DNA of 64,000 nt. It comes from Paenibacillus sp. UNC451MF (GTDB taxonomy: Bacteria; Bacillota; Bacilli; Paenibacillales; NBRC-103111). The DNA lies in NCBI RefSeq assembly GCF_000686845.1, contig NZ_KK366026.1, positions 17,357-81,356 of the forward strand. The letters are read 5' to 3'. Under the pieces are notes generated by a model. The model was given only the letters and a program-made list of their open reading frames with translations, had not been told where the DNA came from and did no database searches. A program made the translations under genes and the position numbers. Below are positions 16,391 through 24,530 of the stretch, piece by piece (within the stretch, counting starts at the first letter, position 1; each line of letters opens with the position of its first letter).

Positions 16391-17854
16391 TTAATCGGTT
16401 CCACCTGTCTCCGTTCCGTCTAGCAACCTATGGATGATTCCCTCCAAATGCTGCTGCGCCGTCTGCAACGCCTCTACATCGGGATATCGTTGCGCGTAAT
16501 ATTCGAGCAGCTTCTTAGCTTCTGCCAATTTACAGCTGCGCACTGCCAGCTCTGCCATATGAAGCCCAGCTTTCCAAGCCTTCAGCTCCGGATCAGGTGT
16601 CGTAGCTCCTCGATAAGAGATTATCGCTTCGTTATAGGCTACCATTTCTTTTTTTGCCTGTTGAACAAGTGCTCTCGCCTTTCCAACCTGTGCCTGAGCC
16701 AAATGGTAATGAGCGTCGGGATAATCAGGCGATTGCCATAATATTTTGGTACAAAGCCGCATAGCGGCCTCCCACTCTTGACGCTGCAAGTGGATTTTTA
16801 CCATAAACAGACGAACCGTGTCTATTGCGGAAAAACCAGGCGCGTCTTGCGCCAGCCTCTCTGCCTCCTGTAGATAGGTGAAGGCGCGTTCTTGTTCTCC
16901 ATTGCTGAAGCATTCCCTTCCATAAAAAAACCAGCCTGACGGGTTCAGCGGCTCCTCCTCTACCATGAGCTGCAAGAGCTTCATGGAACGATCGCTTTTG
17001 AGTCGGCTTTTCCAAATCGCCGGATCATAGCCGTCGTGAATCAAACGGATTCTTACTTTACGACTGATCGTGTTTACACGCTCCTGCAGCCCACCGGGCG
17101 GAACAATCTGCTCATGGATTCGGCCGAAATAACGAAGTCCGTGACGCAGTGAGAACATTCTTGATTGGGAGAAATCCTGTTGATAATGACGTCCGTATTG
17201 ATTGGCCATCCATACTTGCAATATAACAGGCTGCTTGGAATCGTCGAATATGCCGGCAATTTCGCGAAGATGCCTTGCATCATCCTGATGAAGTACTTCA
17301 TCTGCATCGACCCAAAGAACCCAATCGCTCGTTAGCAATGGAAGTATCTCATTGCGCAGCTGTGAGAAGCTATCCTGCCATTCCGTCTCATACAGCTTCA
17401 CCTCTGGGAACTGCCGTACAATGTCCAATGTACGGTCTGTGGAGCCAGTATCCATTACAACGATCTCATCGACGGCGCCTATCAAGCATCGTAAGCAGCG
17501 TTCGATACAACGCTCCTCATTCTTGACCATAATCGCTGCTGTTACCGTTACTAGCTTTATCTTAAGCAGCTCTATGATGTCTTGTCTTACAGGCCCACTT
17601 TGCGATTGTTTAAGTGCCGCATAGACGGATTGTACCCAATTGGCCTCTGGATCAAGAAGCCATGCCCGTTGAAAAGCCAGCTGTGCCATCGCCCCGTGAT
17701 GACGCTCCAGCAGCGACTGAGCCAAGAAAAACCAGCCTTGTGCTACGGCAGGGAAAGCTTTGACATACTGGATGGATAGCAGCTCCGCCGTGTCAAAATC
17801 GCGACGGTGCAAGCTTTGAACGATTCGTTCAGCCCCCAAAGCAGCCTCATCCAT
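16391..17854 (-). CDS. TPR-GT2 glycosyltransferase, intact catalytic residues
   Basis: The 487-residue protein has N-terminal TPR-like helices (about 1-90), a GT-A family 2 domain (about 105-275) and C-terminal TPR helices (about 300-480). Catalytic hallmarks are present: MDTGSTDRT, W-V-D183-A-D185-E with the DxD metal motif, R-I-H247-E-Q-I and LIH273DGY. Such proteins transfer a sugar from a nucleotide sugar to proteins or polysaccharides in the cytoplasm. Its start overlaps the end of the preceding paralogue by 8 bp, so the two are translationally coupled. Downstream of a large secreted repeat protein, it is a candidate protein glycosyltransferase. Confidence 0.85.
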   Translation of the reverse strand: MDEAALGAERIVQSLHRRDFDTAELLSIQYVKAFPAVAQGWFFLAQSLLERHHGAMAQLAFQRAWLLDPEANWVQSVYAALKQSQSGPVRQDIIELLKIKLVTVTAAIMVKNEERCIERCLRCLIGAVDEIVVMDTGSTDRTLDIVRQFPEVKLYETEWQDSFSQLRNEILPLLTSDWVLWVDADEVLHQDDARHLREIAGIFDDSKQPVILQVWMANQYGRHYQQDFSQSRMFSLRHGLRYFGRIHEQIVPPGGLQERVNTISRKVRIRLIHDGYDPAIWKSRLKSDRSMKLLQLMVEEEPLNPSGWFFYGRECFSNGEQERAFTYLQEAERLAQDAPGFSAIDTVRLFMVKIHLQRQEWEAAMRLCTKILWQSPDYPDAHYHLAQAQVGKARALVQQAKKEMVAYNEAIISYRGATTPDPELKAWKAGLHMAELAVRSCKLAEAKKLLEYYAQRYPDVEALQTAQQHLEGIIHRLLDGTETGGTD

Positions 17855-19304
17855 GGGGCGTCTCCCCCTTCCTGTCGTTCATAAACACGGATCTCTGTTC
17901 CTGTATCGCAGTGCGCCTTCGCTTGAGCTCATCCCACTCAGGAAACAATTGCAGCAGCTTCCCATACTCGTCATCCGCTACCGCCAACTGCCCTGAGTCC
18001 AATGCAAGCTCGGCTAGCATATAACTGCTCTTCCAATCTACAATATCGTGATCGGCCGGATCAGGCCCTCTGTAACTGGAGAACCCTTGCAGTGCCCGAC
18101 TCAGGCTCTGCTCCGCTTCTTTATAAAGCTGCTCTGCCTTGCGGATATGGATTTGACTCAAGTAGTACGAGAAGTCAGGGAACTCTGGAAATCGAAGGAG
18201 CGCCGATAGGACTGCCTGCTCCGCTTCTTCCCAACGGCTCAGCTCCATCAGGAGGCGAATATGGAGCGAATTGAGCTCCAAACGATGGGGAAAATCCGGC
18301 ATCTCCCCCACTCGCTTACCCGCTTCGTTTGCATAGCTCAAAGCCTCCTCCCAACGGCTATGCTGAGCCAGCTCCTGCGAGTAGTGAAAGAGCCAAATCG
18401 GACTGTCCGGTTGTTCCTGCAGCATCCGCTGCAGCAGCTTCAAACGGGTTTGCTCCCTATCGCTCTCTATGGCGGGATTCGCTATGGAAATCAGCCTTGT
18501 CCTAATTTTCCGGCTAATAATAGGCATAGCGGAGCTCTCTGTTAACCCTCCCACTAACCGTTCATAAACGCCCCCCTCAAAGGAAAGCCCCCTTCGGAGC
18601 GGATAAACCCGCGATTTCGCTGAGGTTTCCAGCATTGCTCCATTCTTTCTCTGCACCAAGATCAAATCAAGTGCTACCGATACCTCGCTCCAATTGAATA
18701 TTGACGCAGCTTCTTTCAGTTTACGAGCGTCTGTCGGATACAATTGTTCATCGGCTTCAAGCCAAATAATCCAATCCCCTGTTAAATGCGAGTGTGCCTC
18801 ATTACGTATTTGCGCAAAGCTATCCTGCCAGGCAACCTGCATAAGCTTCACCTGTGGTACGCTGCTGACTATTTCCACTGTCCGGTCCGTTGAGCCATAA
18901 TCTATCACTACAATTTCGTCTACGGCGTTTGACAGACTTCGGATACACGACTCGATCGTCTCTTCACCGTTTCTTACGATGACGGCGGCACTTAGCCTTA
19001 TAGGCTTCGTGAGCAGCAGCAGCTCAATATCGTATCGCTCCGTACCTGCTTCCCGCTTACTGAGCTCCGACTGGATACGTGGCATCCACATAGCATCGGG
19101 ATCCAGCAGCCATGCGCGTTCAAAGACCATGCGGGCAGCATCACCATATCCGCGATGCATTAACGCCTCGCCTAAGGATGTCCAGCTCTGTGCATCCAGA
19201 GGGTCTTCCTCCAGTCGCGTCTTAGCTAATCGTTCAGCTAGTATATAGTCTTGCTGCTGCAGCGCTACCTTGATTGGATGGTAGGTATCCTGGTTCTCCC
19301 TCAT
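17847..19304 (-). CDS. TPR-GT2 glycosyltransferase paralogue with degenerate catalytic site
   Basis: This 485-residue protein is colinear with the downstream gene over its first 275 residues without gaps (for example ERAWLLDPD against QRAWLLDPE), a tandem duplication. At the same residue numbers the key positions differ: D183 becomes E (WLEADE), H247-E-Q becomes Y-E-R (GGVYERL), H273 becomes S (LISIANP), and DTGSTD becomes DYGSTD. D185 is kept. It may be inactive and act as a partner or acceptor-recognition subunit, or have a changed mechanism. GGGAGG precedes the ATG. It is co-transcribed with the intact paralogue. Confidence 0.83.
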   Translation of the reverse strand: MRENQDTYHPIKVALQQQDYILAERLAKTRLEEDPLDAQSWTSLGEALMHRGYGDAARMVFERAWLLDPDAMWMPRIQSELSKREAGTERYDIELLLLTKPIRLSAAVIVRNGEETIESCIRSLSNAVDEIVVIDYGSTDRTVEIVSSVPQVKLMQVAWQDSFAQIRNEAHSHLTGDWIIWLEADEQLYPTDARKLKEAASIFNWSEVSVALDLILVQRKNGAMLETSAKSRVYPLRRGLSFEGGVYERLVGGLTESSAMPIISRKIRTRLISIANPAIESDREQTRLKLLQRMLQEQPDSPIWLFHYSQELAQHSRWEEALSYANEAGKRVGEMPDFPHRLELNSLHIRLLMELSRWEEAEQAVLSALLRFPEFPDFSYYLSQIHIRKAEQLYKEAEQSLSRALQGFSSYRGPDPADHDIVDWKSSYMLAELALDSGQLAVADDEYGKLLQLFPEWDELKRRRTAIQEQRSVFMNDRKGETPHG

Positions 19305-19350
19305 GCTGACTCAGGCCTCCCTTTTTAATGCAATGCTGCACTCCTGATGG

Positions 19351-19381
19351 AAAAGAAAAAGGTCAACCCGTGAGTTGACCT
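19351..19381 (-). terminator. Rho-independent terminator after the repeat-protein gene
   Basis: On the minus strand AGGTCAAC pairs with GTTGACCT around a short loop and is followed by TTTTTCTTTT. It separates the secreted protein from the glycosyltransferase pair, whose expression would need read-through or a separate promoter. Confidence 0.8.
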
Positions 19382-19399
19382 CATCTAATCCCATTATCG

Positions 19400-22258
19400 C
19401 TACACTGTTGGAATGATAGGGAATACATCTAGCGTTAACGTATGATCTACCTTATTTACATAATGCAAGTTAATAGTTGCTGGATAGTTTAATGAGGCAC
19501 CATTCATTATATTTACATAATTATCGTTAGACATGTGATAGGCATTATAGGTTAAATTATTCAGATTGTTCATGTCTACCAAGTAAATAGCTTTTGACTT
19601 GTCACTGGTGTTTGCTGGCAGCGCCGGAAGTATTGTATCAGGGTACATGACCGTCATCACCGCATTTGAGTTTACAAAATCAACATTGCTGCTGCCGAGC
19701 GGTGAGTTTTGTACTGATATAGTTTTACTAATGACATGGCCCGCCTTATCCTGAGCAGAGACTTTAACTGTGGCACCCATATCGATGCTTGAGCCGCTAA
19801 GAGTCATATAGTGATCGGACGTAATGCCGCCCTGGATAGAGTTCGTCACTTCAAGGGAATAATTCAGTTTATCTCCTATATCGGTATCCATATCTGTAAA
19901 AAGTCCGAGTAGGTTCAAATCAATTAGATTACTTCCATCTCGATTATCAAGATAGATTGTGTCTATACCATCAGCATCTAATACTGGTGCGCTATTGGGA
20001 TTTACCGTAACAGGGATTTGAAGATGCGCTGTCTGATTGAATTTGTCTACAGCCTTAACCTTAACCGGGAACGTCACTGCCTGAGTGTTCCCAATGGGAG
20101 ACACAATTTCAAAATATAGATTTGCCCCATCCATAGATGCTCTTGCATGGTACAAATTCTGTAATTCATCCGAATTCTCGACTTCCAGGTCCAGATTGTC
20201 CTTGGTGAAATAGGAGCTTAAAAAGTCCACTTCAAACTGAGTTTTGACTCCATCAAGAAGAGGTTCTATTACTGGAACACTCCTTACCTCTGGTGCAGGT
20301 GCCGCTTCCACCGTCACCGGAACTTCCAGTACAGCACTTTTGCCGTACATATTCGTGCCTTTTACTTTGACAATGGTTGAAGTGGTTACATTGTCTGGAT
20401 AGTAGGCCCCAATAAATTCAATCCATGTGTTTTCTCCGCTTCCTCGTAGCTCTGCAAAGATCTCTCCGGAAATATTCGCGTCTTCTACGATACTGTACTG
20501 GAGTCCCTCAGGATTACTAAAGTATTGATTTAAAACGAGTGGATACCCTTCTCCCCACTCACGGCCGTTAGATACCGTCACATGCTCTGCCTCTTGGGTA
20601 ATAGTTGGCGCAGCATAATCCGTAACGAAGCGGATCTTGACCTCTTTTGAAGTGCCGTTTGCTGGGTTTCTTCCTACTACAGTAAACTCTGTATCTCCTA
20701 TAATCCCACCAAATACGAGTTGAGCTTGATCCGTTTGGTTACCTTCTATTGTAACTGTGACATTACTCTCCCTAGGTGGTGAAGAAAGCTCAAAATCCGT
20801 TGCCCCTGTCCCATCAAAAATCGTCGATAACTTAACAGAATAAGGATTAGGATAATTTTGAACGTCATCCTTCTTCCAATTAATCGTATAAGAGGAGATT
20901 ACATTCACTTTTACATTTAAAAGAGCACTTTTGCCGAATTTATTCGTTGCTTTTACTAGAATCACTTCAGAACCGTCCGTCGTTGTCTGTACACCTTGTA
21001 TGACTAGCTTGTCCTTATTAATGGAAGCAGTAATTTTTGGGGGCAGATTTTCTATACTATAAGTTAAGCCCGAAGCTCCCTCCATCGTGTCATGGAAAAA
21101 CTCAGATATAGTCAACACTTTGGATTCCGTAGCCCCAATAATCCATTCAATCGGGCTAGGAGTAGACGTGACTCCCGGTGTTGGATACTCTATTAGGACA
21201 GGAATATCAATACTCGCGCTATTTTTATCTGAATTGGTTGCCAATACTTGTATAAATGGCGGAGTAGGCGGCAGTGATGAAGGATTAACGCTATTAATGG
21301 TTAATATGCCTTCGTTTTTATCTATCGAAGCATTGATATAACTTGGCAGTTTATCTTCATTGATCGTATACGTTAAGCGAGATTCTGAACTGAAATAGGT
21401 AGCCATGGACACCGTTTGAGGCTCTGACAATCCAAGCTTCCAGTTAATAGGGTTTGGAGTGCCATTAATCATCGGAACTGCCTGAATAGTAACCGGAACA
21501 TTCAGCGTCGCGCTTTTTCCATACTGATTCGTAGCCGTAACCTGGATTTCTACCGTTGTCCCTACATATTGACCGAGTGTGGCTGTCCCCGTAAGCTTCA
21601 ATACGCCTTCCTGATCAATGTCAGCCTCGATATAGCTATAAGAGCTGCTAGCTTTGAAACTCAAAGTCTCTTCAGCCGTTTTCGTAAAATAAGAAGCCAC
21701 AGGCAGCGTCTGCGCTTGTGTCTGCCCCGCTGCTAAAACAACGGCATTCGGCTTTCCGTTCACACCAGGCGTCGGCGATACTGGAGTACTAGAGTTGCTT
21801 ATGGGTTCAATACCGCTCAATAATGTCCTTACATCAGCAGCTTGCGTCACATCTGCAGGATGCGCTGCCACATACTTGGTCACATCTCCGATATCGATAC
21901 GCTTGTCCGCCCCAGCGTCCAATACATGAACTTTGAATTCCTCCAGCTTGCCGGAAGCGTCAGAAATTGTCACCATGGAAGATCCGATCTGGTCCCCTCG
22001 CAGACTCAAGGGATTATTAGCTGAATACGAATAGGTGGCGTAGACGACACCGCTGACAGACTGAGAAGTTACTTTGTAAGAGCTAAGATTGCTTAAATAG
22101 TCGTTCAAATAAATCGTTTTTTCCGTTCCTTGTGCGATCGTCATATCTTGAATAGGGTTCAAAATGGCGGTTGGAGCAGCCATTACGGAAGGCACAGCAA
22201 TAACAGACATGACCGCCGCTGCGGATGCCGCTTTTGTGACCGAGCTTTTGGATACCAT
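19400..22258 (-). CDS. Large secreted protein with tandem Ig/cadherin-like repeats
   Basis: The 952-residue product has a cleavable signal peptide (ending VPSVMAA near residue 28), an N-terminal beta-rich domain (to about 118), a short dockerin-like helix segment (ADKRIDIGDVTKYV) and a Pro/Ser/Thr linker. About seven repeats of roughly 95 residues follow. Each opens with G-x-P-N/P, contains a Y-F segment (VASYFTK, MATYFSS, NQYFSNP, LSSYFTK) and closes with ATNxxGKSAxLxVPVT. There is no SLH, LPXTG or C-terminal membrane anchor. The protein is Ser/Thr/Asn-rich with almost no Cys. GAGGTGG precedes the ATG. It looks like a structural, adhesive or surface-layer protein; the glycosyltransferase pair downstream makes it a candidate glycoprotein. 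Confidence 0.8.
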   Translation of the reverse strand: MVSKSSVTKAASAAAVMSVIAVPSVMAAPTAILNPIQDMTIAQGTEKTIYLNDYLSNLSSYKVTSQSVSGVVYATYSYSANNPLSLRGDQIGSSMVTISDASGKLEEFKVHVLDAGADKRIDIGDVTKYVAAHPADVTQAADVRTLLSGIEPISNSSTPVSPTPGVNGKPNAVVLAAGQTQAQTLPVASYFTKTAEETLSFKASSSYSYIEADIDQEGVLKLTGTATLGQYVGTTVEIQVTATNQYGKSATLNVPVTIQAVPMINGTPNPINWKLGLSEPQTVSMATYFSSESRLTYTINEDKLPSYINASIDKNEGILTINSVNPSSLPPTPPFIQVLATNSDKNSASIDIPVLIEYPTPGVTSTPSPIEWIIGATESKVLTISEFFHDTMEGASGLTYSIENLPPKITASINKDKLVIQGVQTTTDGSEVILVKATNKFGKSALLNVKVNVISSYTINWKKDDVQNYPNPYSVKLSTIFDGTGATDFELSSPPRESNVTVTIEGNQTDQAQLVFGGIIGDTEFTVVGRNPANGTSKEVKIRFVTDYAAPTITQEAEHVTVSNGREWGEGYPLVLNQYFSNPEGLQYSIVEDANISGEIFAELRGSGENTWIEFIGAYYPDNVTTSTIVKVKGTNMYGKSAVLEVPVTVEAAPAPEVRSVPVIEPLLDGVKTQFEVDFLSSYFTKDNLDLEVENSDELQNLYHARASMDGANLYFEIVSPIGNTQAVTFPVKVKAVDKFNQTAHLQIPVTVNPNSAPVLDADGIDTIYLDNRDGSNLIDLNLLGLFTDMDTDIGDKLNYSLEVTNSIQGGITSDHYMTLSGSSIDMGATVKVSAQDKAGHVISKTISVQNSPLGSSNVDFVNSNAVMTVMYPDTILPALPANTSDKSKAIYLVDMNNLNNLTYNAYHMSNDNYVNIMNGASLNYPATINLHYVNKVDHTLTLDVFPIIPTV

Positions 22259-22583
22259 GGAATTCCACCTCGAAGTTCCAATTTAATGTAATTAAACTTT
22301 ATTTTATCATATGAATTATTAAAAAACAGTAGTTTTGCCATGTAAATCCGCGGAAAATGTGGACCTTTTCCCCTACTATCTATTATATCAGCCAGCCAAA
22401 CGAAGCTACCAGCCATTTCCTCTCAAAATATTAATCTTATATGAAGCTTTCTGCTCTTCTCAATAAAACCTTTAGATCCCCCTAACTCCCGCTTTACAAC
22501 TGAGACTTATACTGAACGAGTCAGATGAGATTCGGTACACCGCCGTGTGCTCTCTGTGATAACCGTTAGGGGTGAAACCAAAG
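22259..22583. other. Divergent intergenic region (325 bases)
   Basis: It separates the minus-strand repeat protein from the plus-strand ugp genes. The left third is AT-rich (about 22280-22330) and probably holds the repeat-protein promoter, though I cannot fix its elements. The right third carries the PhoP-box-like repeats and a -10 element for ugpA. I see no gene here. Confidence 0.5.
22471..22513 (+). promoter_or_regulatory. Putative Pho-type promoter of the ugp genes
   Basis: TTTAGA (22471), CTAACT (22482) and TTTACA (22493) start exactly 11 bases apart, matching the TT(A/T/C)ACA boxes with 5-base spacers bound by B. subtilis PhoP. A -10 TATACT lies at 22508-22513 and there is no good -35, as in PhoP-activated promoters. 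Boxes would fall at about -49 to -22. One box is perfect, the others have one and two mismatches. Confidence 0.5.
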
Positions 22584-23543
22584 ATGAGTCTTATGCCAAA
22601 AGAGATCAGGATGCCTTCTGCTGCTTCGTCCAAGCCCATTCGCATAACGCGTATCCGAAGCCTGCACCCATTGCGCTGGAAGGAAAATCTGTTAGCCTAC
22701 TTATTCATGGCTCCGTCGCTGCTGCTGTTCGGCATCTTTCTTTTTTATCCATTGGTCAAATCTGTTTATCTAAGTCTGCATCTGACCGATCCTCGCGGAC
22801 GGGTTGCGGCTTTCGCCGGACTGGACAATTTTCAAGAGCTGCTAACTTCGGAAAAGTTCTACCAGAGCCTGAAGGTTACATTCTCCTTCACCTTGCTTAC
22901 CGTGCCTACAGGCCTTGTGATTGCCCTTCTATTTGCTGCTCTGTCGCACAATAAGCTGCGGGGGATACGTGTGTTCCAATTCGTGTTCTCGCTGCCTATC
23001 GCGATTTCGGTCGGAACGGGCTCCGTCATCTGGATGATGCTGTATCACCCGAGTGTCGGGATTTTAAATTATGTTCTCAGCTTATTCAGTGCCGCTCCAG
23101 TAGGCTGGCTAACCGACCCGGCTGTAGCTCTTCTCTCCGTATCGATCATGACCGTATGGATGAATCTCGGCTTCAACTATATTGTGCTGCTAAGCGGATT
23201 GCAGGGTGTTCCCGAAGAAATCTACGATAGTGCCAAAATCGACGGCTCTGGTCCTATCCGTACCTTTGTCCAGTTGACGCTCCCTCTCATTTCACCGACG
23301 ATCTTTTTCTCTGCCATCGTCTCTGTCATCGGCGCATTCCAATCGTTCGGACAAATGCACATCTTGACCAGAGGGGGCCCTATGAATACAACGGACGTCG
23401 TCGTTTATAACATTTATCAGGATGCTTTCGTCAACTTCCGCTTCGGTATCGGCAGCGCGCAAGCGCTCTTGTTGTTCGCCTTCATTCTTGTGCTGACGCT
23501 TATTCAATTCAAATTTTTCGAAAAGAAGGTGCATTACCAATGA
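22584..23543 (+). CDS. ugpA: Glycerol-3-phosphate ABC transporter permease UgpA-like
   Basis: The 319-residue integral membrane protein has six predicted helices (first LLAYLFMAPSLLLFGIFLFYP) and the EAA loop (EEIYDSAKIDGSGPIRTFVQLTLP) that contacts the ATPase. It is a MalF-type permease. The identity as UgpA rests on the downstream UgpB-like binding protein. The ATG at 22584 has AGGGGTG about 10 bases upstream; a GTG at 22572 is less likely. It overlaps ugpE by 4 bases. Confidence 0.83.
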   Translation: MSLMPKEIRMPSAASSKPIRITRIRSLHPLRWKENLLAYLFMAPSLLLFGIFLFYPLVKSVYLSLHLTDPRGRVAAFAGLDNFQELLTSEKFYQSLKVTFSFTLLTVPTGLVIALLFAALSHNKLRGIRVFQFVFSLPIAISVGTGSVIWMMLYHPSVGILNYVLSLFSAAPVGWLTDPAVALLSVSIMTVWMNLGFNYIVLLSGLQGVPEEIYDSAKIDGSGPIRTFVQLTLPLISPTIFFSAIVSVIGAFQSFGQMHILTRGGPMNTTDVVVYNIYQDAFVNFRFGIGSAQALLLFAFILVLTLIQFKFFEKKVHYQ

Positions 23544-24361
23544 GCTCCCGTCTGCAGCAAACACTGCTCTATATCTTGCTATGTATTGCAGCGGCTCTGG
23601 TCCTGTATCCCGTTTTCTTCACCTTGTCCGCAGCCTTCATGACGCCTGCCGAATCCTCGGCTTATCCGCCCAAGTTCATTCCCGGCGGTTTATACTGGGA
23701 CAATTTCATTAAAGTGACGCAGACCGTTCCTATCTTCAAATTCATTATCAATAGTCTGTTCGTTTCGACCGCTATCATGATAGGGCAATTACTTACAGCA
23801 AGCTTGGCCGCTTACGCGTTCGCTTATTTAAGATTTGTCGGCAAAAGCGTCCTGTTCGCCCTCTTCCTCTCGACGATGATGATCCCGTGGGAAGTGACGA
23901 TGATACCTAACTATTTGACAGTCAAAAGCTGGGGCTGGCTGGACACCTACGAAGGACTGATCGTGCCATTCCTTGCCACTGCGTTCGGCACATTCCTGCT
24001 TCGCCAATTTTTTCTGCAGCTGCCCGCTGGGCTATTCGAAGCTGCTCGTATTGATGGATGCGGCCATATTCGCTGCTTCTTCCGCCTCGTGCTGCCGCTA
24101 TCTCGCCCAGCCTTGGCAACCTTGGGAGTGTACTCATTCCTGACGCATTGGAATATGTACCTGTGGCCGCTATTGATCACCAATGGTGAAAAAATGCGCA
24201 CTGTCCAAATCGGTATCAGCATGCTGCAATTTGAAGAAATGACCTCGTGGAATCTGGTGCTTGCCGGCGTCACTATCGTGCTGCTGCCATCGCTTCTGCT
24301 TCTCGTACTGGGCATTAAGCAGCTGGTTGGCGGCTTAACTGCTGGGGCTTTGAAAGGCTAG
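23540..24361 (+). CDS. ugpE: Glycerol-3-phosphate ABC transporter permease UgpE-like
   Basis: This 273-residue MalG-type permease has six helices and the EAA loop (GLFEAARIDGCGHIRCFFRLVLPL). It pairs with the preceding permease, with start and stop overlapping as ATGA. No ATPase gene is present in the operon, so a shared MsmX/UgpC-type ATPase encoded elsewhere must energise it. Confidence 0.83.
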   Translation: MSSRLQQTLLYILLCIAAALVLYPVFFTLSAAFMTPAESSAYPPKFIPGGLYWDNFIKVTQTVPIFKFIINSLFVSTAIMIGQLLTASLAAYAFAYLRFVGKSVLFALFLSTMMIPWEVTMIPNYLTVKSWGWLDTYEGLIVPFLATAFGTFLLRQFFLQLPAGLFEAARIDGCGHIRCFFRLVLPLSRPALATLGVYSFLTHWNMYLWPLLITNGEKMRTVQIGISMLQFEEMTSWNLVLAGVTIVLLPSLLLLVLGIKQLVGGLTAGALKG

Positions 24362-24530
24362 CTGAGTGACGCTAGATACTCGATTTCCCGTAATCTGATT
24401 CAATCTTAAGTTCGCTCGTTTGAACATAGCTTGTCCTTGTAGTCACTGGGACACCTATCCTCAAATAAATAATACAGCATGTGCTCAACATCCGGTTGAA
24501 GCACATCCAAAAAAAGGGAGAGAAGTAGTA

